The notes below the pieces were generated by a model. It did not search any database. It was not told the DNA's origin and saw only the letters and a list, made by a program, of their open reading frames with translations. A program made the translations under genes and the position numbers. This document shows, one piece after another, positions 36,100-43,380 of a DNA stretch of 64,000 nucleotides. This DNA is from Terrimonas ferruginea DSM 30193 (GTDB lineage Bacteria; Bacteroidota; Bacteroidia; Chitinophagales; Chitinophagaceae): the NCBI RefSeq assembly GCF_000425585.1, contig NZ_KE384399.1, forward strand, positions 1 to 64,000, in the 5' to 3' direction. Position 1 is the stretch's first letter, and each line of letters starts with the position of its first letter.

Positions 36100-36134
36100 A
36101 GTGACGCGAAGGTAAGAAAACAGCGGAGCCGCCG

Positions 36135-36142
36135 CAAAGACA
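36135..36142 (-). promoter_or_regulatory. Candidate -7 box of guaA
   Basis: Minus-strand TGTCTTTG matches TAnnTTTG at seven of eight positions, about 35 bases before the ATG. A rival box, TACCTTCG (36107-36114), lies seven bases before the ATG and would give a leaderless message. Confidence 0.3.
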
Positions 36143-36234
36143 ATTATTAATGATTTAAACGGTAACCTGCCGATGCCTTTTTACGTCATATCGGCTATTA
36201 GTAATACCTTAACTTTTCAAAAGCTCATTCCTGC

Positions 36235-36954
36235 ATGAAACAAATCATTCCCATCCTGCTTTTTTCCGTACTGCTTACCTGCTCCTGCAACCTGATCAAC
36301 GAACGTGTAAAAGGGAACGGCAACGTCACCACCCAGGAGCGCCAGGCCAGTGATTTTCACAATGTGCAAGTCAGCAATGCCGTGAACGTGGTACTCACGC
36401 AGGAAAATACCTTCAAGGTGAAAGTAAAAGCGGATGAAAACCTGCAGCGCCTGATAGAGATAGAAGTAAGTGGCGGCACCCTGCATATCCGCCAGCAGGA
36501 TAATACCAGTATCAGTCCCACGGAAGATATCGTGGTGTATGTAAGTATGCCCAAAGTAAAAGACATTGATGTGTCGGGGGCGTCGAGCCTGGAAGTAACC
36601 GGCCGTTTGCTCTGTGAAGAAAAGATAAGCATTGAAGCGAGTGGCGCGTCCAAAGCCATTGTGAACCTGCGCGCTCCTGAAGTGAGCCTTGAGGCAAGTG
36701 GTGCATCTGAACTGATCATTTCCGGCGAAACAAAAAAAGCAGATGTGGAATCGACCGGAGCCAGCAGCGTGAAAGCGCCCGATCTCCTGGCAGAAGAAGT
36801 GAAAGTGAACGCATCCGGCGCTTCCAAAGCATCGGTATTCGGCAGCGTAAAACTGGATCTCGATGCGAGTGGCGCTTCGGGTATCCGGTACAAAGGAAAT
36901 GGGGCCGCCACGAGCAATTCGAGCGGAGCCAGTTCGATCGACAAAGCTGACTAA
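36235..36954 (+). CDS. GIN-domain (DUF2807) lipoprotein, head of a putative adhesin
   Basis: The 239-residue protein begins with a lipoprotein signal (MKQIIPILLFSVLLTCSCNLINE; the Cys after CS is the likely modified residue). The rest is a single DUF2807/GIN domain, a right-handed beta-helix with recurring SGAS turns: VSGASSLEV, ASGASKAIV, ASGASELII, STGASSVKA, ASGASKASV, ASGASGIRY. No anchor to a longer adhesin is present, so it is probably a stand-alone envelope protein facing the periplasm or surface. The function of the family is unknown. A weak box TAACTTTT (36210-36217) precedes it. The amine oxidase follows after 44 bases. Confidence 0.85.
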   Translation: MKQIIPILLFSVLLTCSCNLINERVKGNGNVTTQERQASDFHNVQVSNAVNVVLTQENTFKVKVKADENLQRLIEIEVSGGTLHIRQQDNTSISPTEDIVVYVSMPKVKDIDVSGASSLEVTGRLLCEEKISIEASGASKAIVNLRAPEVSLEASGASELIISGETKKADVESTGASSVKAPDLLAEEVKVNASGASKASVFGSVKLDLDASGASGIRYKGNGAATSNSSGASSIDKAD

Positions 36955-36998
36955 CCAACAGCTTTGCCGGGCTATTGCCATTAAACCAACCTGATCAT

Positions 36999-38363
36999 AT
37001 GAGTTCGCGCAGACAATTCCTGAAGGAAGCCACATTGGCTACCGGAGGATTATTACTGACCTCGTCTACCTGGGGCAGGCTGATCACCCCTGTCAAACCC
37101 CGTGTAATTATCATCGGCGCAGGCTTTTCCGGCCTTGCGGCAGCCTATTATCTCCATCAACGGAATATTGACTGCGTAATACTGGAAGGACGCAACCGCA
37201 TCGGCGGCCGGGTGTTCTCGCACCAGATTGATAAAGATGAAGACCTGGTAGTGGAACTTGGCGCCGAATGGGTGGGGCTTTCGCATATCCGTGTGCAGGA
37301 ACTTTGCAACGAACTCGGGCTATTGTTGCACAACAACCAATTCGATACCCATCTTATTTACCAGGGAAAACATACGCCAAGCGGACAATGGAACTACAGC
37401 GATGCCTGGGAACAAAAATTCCGGGAAATTATTGAGAACTATAAAACCCTGGAGCGCCCGCAGCAGGAAGAGCTGGACCGTATCGACTGGTGGCGCTACC
37501 TGGTGAACCAGGGTTGCGATGGCCGCGATCTCGATATACGTGAGTTACTGGATAGTACAGATTTTGGGGAAAGCATCCGCCATGTTTCGGCTTTTGCCGC
37601 ACTCGCCGAATATGCGGAGAGCAGTGAGAAAAATGAAATGGACTGCAAGATCCGCGGCGGTAATGGCAGGCTGGCAGAAAAATTAGCCGATAAGATTGGC
37701 CGCGGCAAAATCAATCTCGAACACCGTGTACTCAGCGTTGAACAAAACGAACGCGGTGTAAAAGTAACCTGCGACAATGGGCGCGAATTCACGGCAGATA
37801 AACTCATCTGTACTGCACCGACATTTGCCGTTCAGCAAATCCGCTGGTTACCGGAATTGCCTGCGGTACAGCAAACCGCATTGGCGGAACTGCAATATGC
37901 GCGCATCAACAAAAATCCTTTGCTCTTCAAAGAAAAATTCTGGAAAGACGATCGCTTCGATCTTATCAGTGATCAAAGCCCGCATTATTTTTATTACGCA
38001 ACAAAAGAACAGGGCAAAAAGAAAGGCGCTTTGCTTTCCTATACCATCGGTGACAAAGCCGCTGTTGCCGCCGGTCAGACTGATGCATGGCGTGCGGATA
38101 TGGTGGCACAAACCCTTGATCCTTTTTTCGGTCCCGTACGTCCCTTGCTGGAAAAGCAGGTGAATTATTATTGGGGCAATGATCCGTTTACCAAAGGGGC
38201 GTATGCCGTTTATGGAAGAGGACAGTGGTTTAAGGTAAGAGAAGCATTACAAAAACCACATCTGCATACACATTTTGCGGGCGAGCATCTGGCCGATTGG
38301 CAGGGGTTTATGGAAGGAGCGATTGTTACGGGAGAAGAAGCGGCGAGCGCGATACTTGGGTGA
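36999..38363 (+). CDS. Tat-exported FAD-dependent amine oxidase-like protein
   Basis: From the ATG at 36999 the protein has 454 residues. It opens with a twin-arginine signal (SSRRQFLKEATLATGGLLL), so it is exported folded with its FAD. The dinucleotide motif IIGAGFSGLAAAYYL follows, then EGRNRIGGRVFS, and the C-terminal FAD contact AGEHLADWQGFMEGAI with GEEAASAIL. This is the monoamine oxidase/protoporphyrinogen oxidase group; the amine or other substrate is unknown. The stop TGA lies in the first unit of a TGAATGG-type heptamer tract. It may be co-transcribed with the GIN protein gene. Confidence 0.88.
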   Translation: MSSRRQFLKEATLATGGLLLTSSTWGRLITPVKPRVIIIGAGFSGLAAAYYLHQRNIDCVILEGRNRIGGRVFSHQIDKDEDLVVELGAEWVGLSHIRVQELCNELGLLLHNNQFDTHLIYQGKHTPSGQWNYSDAWEQKFREIIENYKTLERPQQEELDRIDWWRYLVNQGCDGRDLDIRELLDSTDFGESIRHVSAFAALAEYAESSEKNEMDCKIRGGNGRLAEKLADKIGRGKINLEHRVLSVEQNERGVKVTCDNGREFTADKLICTAPTFAVQQIRWLPELPAVQQTALAELQYARINKNPLLFKEKFWKDDRFDLISDQSPHYFYYATKEQGKKKGALLSYTIGDKAAVAAGQTDAWRADMVAQTLDPFFGPVRPLLEKQVNYYWGNDPFTKGAYAVYGRGQWFKVREALQKPHLHTHFAGEHLADWQGFMEGAIVTGEEAASAILG

Positions 38364-38420
38364 GTGAATGGTGAATCGTGAATGGTGAATAGTGAATGGT
38401 GAATGGTCAATCGTCAATAA
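38361..38420. repeat. TGGTGAA-type heptamer tract after the amine oxidase gene
   Basis: About eight heptamers (GAGTGAA, TGGTGAA, TCGTGAA, TAGTGAA, TGGTCAA and similar) run from the stop codon onward. It is the same family as 241-264, 17961-18001 and 63582-63636, here read on the opposite strand. Confidence 0.8.
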
Positions 38421-38433
38421 GCAGCCTCCTCCC

Positions 38434-38457
38434 GTGGTTCGTGTATACACGAACCAC
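38434..38457. repeat. Perfect 24-bp palindrome, dispersed element
   Basis: The half GTGGTTCGTGTA is followed directly by its exact reverse complement, then CCACCCGGGT. A degenerate copy sits at 63441-63463 and a half copy (ACACGAACCATCACCCG) at 63551-63567, both also in gaps between converging genes. Confidence 0.8.
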
Positions 38458-38561
38458 CACCCGGGTGTTGTTTCATAATTAGATCAGTCAATCGGCAATA
38501 AGTGAATGGCTGTTCAATTTATACATCCGGGGACATTCGTCCCGGCACATCTTCACATTTA

Positions 38562-40994
38562 TTAGTTTCCTGCGCGCTGGCGCTCGTCATCCGCGCCACC
38601 TGTTTTTCTTCGCTGGTTGTTGGCGGATTTACCAAAGCTGTACACAAAATTCAGCGTGATGATCTGCGAGTCGAGAATATTCCGGTAACGGCCCTGGCCA
38701 TTCCGCAGGTTGTTGATTTTTCCCTGGTTGATACGTGTATGGAAAATATCACTGCCTGTAAGTTTCACCGTGCCTTTGTTATTCAGTATTTTTTTCTGGA
38801 TACCGGCATTCATTACCCAGAATCCGGCTAATACAAATTGCCCGGTGATGCGTTGGCCTAAATAAAATCCACCCAACTCTGCGGTCCAGCCTTTGCCCAA
38901 TTGTACCTGGTTGCTGATGTTGCCATAACCAAAGTAGGCGGCCGTGTCAACCTGTTCGGTATACAAAGCGGATTTGGTCTGCACGCGCGTCAGTTCCGCA
39001 TACATATTCAGGGTCCATGCTTTTACCGGATTCAGTGAGGCATTGACGGACAACGACAAATAACCACTTTTGCTGATGTTGCCCGGCCGGCTGTAAAAAC
39101 GGTTCTCTTCCAATTGTATCGTTTCTCCTATTTCATCAATGGTATTGTTCCACGAGAAAGAAGTAGTGATCATGTTTTTGAACACATGCGTCAACTCAAC
39201 GGTGTGTGAAATAGTCGGATTGAGAAATGGGTTGCCGACATACAGGGTGAACTTATCGAGCGGGCTGACGAATGGGTTCAGATCGCGGTAGTACGGACGG
39301 TTGATGCGTTTGCCATAAGAAAGCGTCAGTTGATTTCTTGACAAACTGTCAAAGCGGTAAGAGGCATAAAACGTTGGGAACAACTGCGCATAGCTGCGGC
39401 GGAATTGGGAATCGGGTTTCGCCGGATTACCGAGCTGGTTTCCTTTCAGGGTGGTGTTCTCATAACGAAGGCCTCCCTGTATCGAGAACTTCGACCACTC
39501 CTGGCTGAAATTCAGGTAAGCGGCATGAATGTTTTCGGTGTAAAGAAAATGGTTGCTGATGTCATAATCTGCTGAGGTGTTACCGCCTATCGTACGATAA
39601 TAATCTGCTTTGTTGTCGGTACGTGTATGGCTTGTTTTGAAACCCGCATCCATCCGCAATGAAGCGGTCAGCGGATGTACATAGTCGGCTTTATAGGAAT
39701 AAATATCAATGGAAGAAGGCAGGTATCCACGGAGGAAGTCATTTCCTTTTTCTGTGCCGTCAGCTTCATAGCTGGAATTGAGTGAATATTGACGCGAGCG
39801 TGTATTGAAACGGATATAGTCAACATCCATCGACAATTCACGACCGGGCTTTTTGAATTGATAACGGTAATTGATATTGCTGCTGGTATTGTTCATGCGC
39901 ATCGGCGCTTTGTTGTCCGCTGTGATAAACGAGTCCAGTTGATCGGCGGCATTAAATAGTTTGTTGGTGCTGTATACACCGCGGAGATTCTGACGGTTCA
40001 GGTTGGTTATCACTACGCCAAGTACCGAACGTTTGCTGATGTTATAATCGAGGCCGGCTTTCCAGTTGATACTTTTTCCGTGTGTATGAAGATCCGTTTG
40101 CTGTGTAAAAGAAGAAGCCGGACTTCCATCATCATTGAAATAAAAACGGTCGATGGTGAGATCATTGTAGTATTGGCTGTTTTCATAACTCACATTGCCA
40201 AAGAAGTTCACATTGCCGGTGCGGTAGTTGAAGAGAAAACTATTGGAAGATTTGGGATAAATTCCCTGGCTGTAACCAAGATTGAGCGTGCCGTTGAAAC
40301 CACTGCGTTTTATTTTTTTCGTGCGGATGTTGATCACGCCTGCATTACCGGCCGCATCGTAGCGCGCAGGCGGGTTCGACATCAGTTCGATTTTGTCGAG
40401 TGCACCCGCAGGTAAAGAACGCAGGTAAGCTACGAGATCTGATCCCGACATGTAGGTGGGTTTGTCGTCGATGAACACCACCGCGCCACCTTTTCCTTTC
40501 AAGGTTACCGCGCCGTTTTCATCCACTTGCACACCCGGACTGTTTTGCAGCACTTCAAACGCCGATTTACCCGCGTTGGACATCAATGCATCCACGTTCA
40601 CCACCACACGGTCGATCTTTTGCTCTACATAAGGACGGCGGCTGGTAACGGTTACATTTTCCATATTGGTTTGTTGTTGTAACAAAACCAACACGCCCAT
40701 GTCGCGCAAACCGGAGCCGATCAGCAAGGTATCCTTCAGTGGCAAATAACCCGCGGCGGTGATGGAGAAAGTATAGTTTCCGGGTGTGATAGGGTTAAAG
40801 TCGAACTTACCCGCATTGTCTGCCGCGAAAGAGCGGTTGTAAGAAGAGTCGCCAGGCGAGCGCAGGGAGATGGTGGCTCCGGCAATGGGCTGCTGATCGT
40901 GGTTAACGACAGTTCCGGCAATGCGGCCCTGGGACTGGGCATACAATTGCGCAAACGCGACAAGACATAAAAGGGTGAACAGCTTTTTTTTCAT
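38562..40994 (-). CDS. TonB-dependent-receptor-like outer-membrane beta-barrel protein
   Basis: The ATG at 40994 gives 810 residues with signal peptide MKKKLFTLLCLVAFAQLYAQ. A carboxypeptidase-regulatory-like domain follows (GRIAGTVVNHDQQPIAGATISL, about 23-105), then a plug domain (YVEQKIDRVVVNVDALMSNAGKSAFEVLQNSPGVQVDENGAVTLKGKGG) and a large barrel of the OMP_b-brl_3 family ending in LNFVYSFGKS plus a polar tail. No SusD partner is present. Such proteins often occur without a TonB box and may take up or export peptides or metals; the ligand is unknown. A long leader of about 110 bases separates it from the M56 gene upstream. Confidence 0.88.
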   Translation of the reverse strand: MKKKLFTLLCLVAFAQLYAQSQGRIAGTVVNHDQQPIAGATISLRSPGDSSYNRSFAADNAGKFDFNPITPGNYTFSITAAGYLPLKDTLLIGSGLRDMGVLVLLQQQTNMENVTVTSRRPYVEQKIDRVVVNVDALMSNAGKSAFEVLQNSPGVQVDENGAVTLKGKGGAVVFIDDKPTYMSGSDLVAYLRSLPAGALDKIELMSNPPARYDAAGNAGVINIRTKKIKRSGFNGTLNLGYSQGIYPKSSNSFLFNYRTGNVNFFGNVSYENSQYYNDLTIDRFYFNDDGSPASSFTQQTDLHTHGKSINWKAGLDYNISKRSVLGVVITNLNRQNLRGVYSTNKLFNAADQLDSFITADNKAPMRMNNTSSNINYRYQFKKPGRELSMDVDYIRFNTRSRQYSLNSSYEADGTEKGNDFLRGYLPSSIDIYSYKADYVHPLTASLRMDAGFKTSHTRTDNKADYYRTIGGNTSADYDISNHFLYTENIHAAYLNFSQEWSKFSIQGGLRYENTTLKGNQLGNPAKPDSQFRRSYAQLFPTFYASYRFDSLSRNQLTLSYGKRINRPYYRDLNPFVSPLDKFTLYVGNPFLNPTISHTVELTHVFKNMITTSFSWNNTIDEIGETIQLEENRFYSRPGNISKSGYLSLSVNASLNPVKAWTLNMYAELTRVQTKSALYTEQVDTAAYFGYGNISNQVQLGKGWTAELGGFYLGQRITGQFVLAGFWVMNAGIQKKILNNKGTVKLTGSDIFHTRINQGKINNLRNGQGRYRNILDSQIITLNFVYSFGKSANNQRRKTGGADDERQRAGN

Positions 40995-41104
40995 AAAAGA
41001 CAAAATGATACCTCATGCCTGCGGGCAGGCGCGTAAGGGGCTTGATCGTTGTACAGGACAAGTTGCACGACGACCGGCCGGGTTAAGAATAGTATGACTT
41101 TAAA

Positions 41105-42901
41105 TCAGGATTGCCAGTTGACTTTGACAGTCATTCCCGGTTTGAGAAAGCGGCTTTTCAGCCGGGAATGAATGGCATCGGGTTGTTTGATACCGTTTAC
41201 AATCAATTCATCATTGGAAAGCATATAGGAAATATGCGGAATGTTGCCACTCGCTGCAACGGGATAAGGGTCGGGCAACACCTTTTCATTAACCAGTGCA
41301 CGTGTGATCGCATTTACCCGCGGGTCGCCATGTTCATTGGTGATCCTGGAAATGGGCAGATTACGTTTAATGTTTTCACTGTGTTTATACATTTCTTCAT
41401 CAACAATACGTTGTGCATTGGCTTCTGCTTCTTTTAGTTGTTCTCTGGCGCGCTTATCCTCTTCGTACATCAGCTTATGCAGCTTTCCGTCTTTTAGTTC
41501 AACACTGATACCGTTGTCGTAGTATCTTGTTGTGCCTGTTTTCTTTGCACTGTTTTTAATGGCCTGTCCATCTCCGGTAACGGTAGTATTTCCGTTTTTA
41601 CTGATAGAAATGTGCAAAGGGATATTGATATTGTCGCTCACTTTAACTACGTGAACAGGATCGTCGTCACCGGTTATGGTGGTTGTGGTGGTAGTTGTTG
41701 TCGTTGTGGTAGTGGTAGTAGTAGTAACGGGTGATGGCGCGCATACTTCTGCAGGATGAATGCCGGATTGTTGTGCAGCGGGCATTACCACCGGTACCGG
41801 CAGCAAGGGAGAAAGGTTGATGGCCGCGGTTGGAATAGTATCCCTTCTCGCCTGAAAAGCTGTATCGGCTGTGTTCTCTCTGCTGCTTATATTATCAGGT
41901 ACTACCAGGCTTGTGAGTGTAAGCAACAACAATACGAGGCAAACAGTCAGCGTGCGGAATTCCCATTTCGACAATAAACTATTGCGGCGGCTGAGCATGC
42001 GTTGCACACGCGTCAGTAAATGAGGCGGCCTTCCCGGGAAAGCCGGTGCCGGCGGATACCCCGCAAGATGATATTCCTGGAACGCTACCAGCGCATGAAT
42101 CAGTTGCCGGCGGTCGGGTAGTTGCTGCAAAGCAAGTTCATCACAACAATTTTCCCTTTCATCTTTGATCAGCCGCGATACCCACAATAAACCGGGATTG
42201 AAGAAGAAGATCGCTTCGGCTAATTGCTGTACAAGATTAACGAGATAGTCCTGGCGGCGCACGTGCGCCAGTTCATGCAAAAGAATAGCTTCGATCTGAT
42301 CGGGTGGTAATTGTGTGATCAATCCTGCCGGTAAAAGGATCACGGGTTTGACGATGCCTGTGACTAATGGAACACGGGCCAGCGCCGATTGTAATAAAAC
42401 CACGCGGCGGCGGATTTGTAATTGGGTGGCCAGTTCCTGCAGGCGCTGCTGCCATTCCAGCGGCGGTGCCGTGATATTGGACTGACGCAGATGACGGATA
42501 TAACCAATACCTGCGAGTAAGTAAATCAGTTTGCAAAGGAAAAAGATGAACCACGCAGAGAAAATATAATTTGAATAATTATCGAGTGTCGCCAGGAAAC
42601 GCTGACCCGCACTGCTGAGTGAACTGATATAAACAGGTGTGGAAGAAGTAATCGCCTGGGTTGTGGCAGGTTTATTAAACTGCGCTACTTCGCGGATGGA
42701 GGTGCCGGTTACGCAGAGCAGGAACAGTGCCCAGGTGATGAGCAAAAGATTGTATCGCACGGCCGGCCGCGAATGACGGGTACACAAAACCACCACAGCG
42801 GCAACAACTGCCAGCAACAAACCTTGCCAGATCGAATGCAGCAGCACACGCGAAATGGCTTGCAGCACGCCGGAGGGCAGGAGCGAAAACAATAGTGACA
42901 T
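41105..42901 (-). CDS. BlaR1/MecR1-type M56 membrane metallopeptidase with Thr-rich linker
   Basis: The 598-residue protein has four N-terminal helices and a cytoplasmic zinc peptidase site HELAH (209-213) in AILLHELAHVRRQDYL, matching the M56 family. In beta-lactam sensors this domain cleaves the BlaI repressor on signal. After a last helix (about 313-333, TLTVCLVLLLLTLTSLVV) the outer part is not a penicillin-binding sensor. Instead it has an almost pure poly-Thr stretch (about 17 residues, coded at 41678-41729 with mixed codons), then a coiled segment (DKRAREQLKEAEANAQRI) and a C-terminal domain of unknown fold. The signal sensed is therefore unknown. It starts 11 bases after the BlaI stop. 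Confidence 0.87.
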   Translation of the reverse strand: MSLLFSLLPSGVLQAISRVLLHSIWQGLLLAVVAAVVVLCTRHSRPAVRYNLLLITWALFLLCVTGTSIREVAQFNKPATTQAITSSTPVYISSLSSAGQRFLATLDNYSNYIFSAWFIFFLCKLIYLLAGIGYIRHLRQSNITAPPLEWQQRLQELATQLQIRRRVVLLQSALARVPLVTGIVKPVILLPAGLITQLPPDQIEAILLHELAHVRRQDYLVNLVQQLAEAIFFFNPGLLWVSRLIKDERENCCDELALQQLPDRRQLIHALVAFQEYHLAGYPPAPAFPGRPPHLLTRVQRMLSRRNSLLSKWEFRTLTVCLVLLLLTLTSLVVPDNISSRENTADTAFQARRDTIPTAAINLSPLLPVPVVMPAAQQSGIHPAEVCAPSPVTTTTTTTTTTTTTTTTITGDDDPVHVVKVSDNINIPLHISISKNGNTTVTGDGQAIKNSAKKTGTTRYYDNGISVELKDGKLHKLMYEEDKRAREQLKEAEANAQRIVDEEMYKHSENIKRNLPISRITNEHGDPRVNAITRALVNEKVLPDPYPVAASGNIPHISYMLSNDELIVNGIKQPDAIHSRLKSRFLKPGMTVKVNWQS

Positions 42902-42912
42902 ACTCAGCGGTT

Positions 42913-43308
42913 TTAGGCCGGATCCTTATCAAGATCGTCCAGCAGTTTTTTGATTTCCTGTAATTCCTTTTTGGATGTTTGTTTGTTACCCAGCAACTGC
43001 ATCATCAGGTGACGGGCCGATCCGCCGTAAAGCGTATCCACAAATTTTTCAAGCAATAAACCTTTGGTCTCGTCTTCTTTCATCGCCGCCTGGTAGATAT
43101 GTTTCATGCTGCTTTCATCGCGCAGCAATAACTTTTTTTCTACCATAATCTGCATCAGCTTCAACGTAGAGGTATATTGCACACTCCGCGTTTTTTCATT
43201 GAGCGTATCGTTTACAAAACGTACGGTCGACGGGCCATGTTGCCACAACACCTGCAATATTTCCAGCTCTGAACGCGTAGGCTCCGATGACTGCTCCTTC
43301 TGCTTCAT
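42913..43308 (-). CDS. BlaI/MecI/CopY-family transcriptional repressor
   Basis: The 131-residue winged-helix protein begins with EPTRSELEILQVLWQHGPSTVRFVNDTLNEKTRSVQYTSTLKLMQIMVEKKLLLRDE, a typical family DNA-binding domain, and ends in a dimerisation helix. It probably represses its own operon and is cleaved by the M56 protein encoded next. A palindrome just upstream is the likely operator. Its other targets are not evident, though pbpC lies next door on the same strand. Confidence 0.92.
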   Translation of the reverse strand: MKQKEQSSEPTRSELEILQVLWQHGPSTVRFVNDTLNEKTRSVQYTSTLKLMQIMVEKKLLLRDESSMKHIYQAAMKEDETKGLLLEKFVDTLYGGSARHLMMQLLGNKQTSKKELQEIKKLLDDLDKDPA

Positions 43309-43312
43309 GATT

Positions 43313-43338
43313 TAAAGGTAGGAAAAGTTTCGTACGAA
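43313..43338 (-). promoter_or_regulatory. Putative promoter and operator of the BlaI-M56 operon
   Basis: On the minus strand a -7-like TACCTTTA (43313-43320) ends four bases before the BlaI ATG. Immediately upstream is a perfect palindrome, TTCGTACGAA (43329-43338). The position, overlapping the promoter, fits an autoregulatory repressor site. Confidence 0.4.
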
Positions 43339-43380
43339 TGAGTTTCTACCCCTCAAAACCGTATTTTTTTTTGTTGAATA

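Noticed and set aside
38210-38450. Short reading frames across the heptamer tract
   Set aside because: A 7-bp period reads as a similar repeating peptide in all frames (FTIHHSP-like), so open frames there are an artefact.
41678-41729. Phase-variable simple repeat coding poly-Thr
   Set aside because: The codons are mixed (ACC, ACA, ACT, ACG), so the DNA is not a pure repeat prone to slippage.
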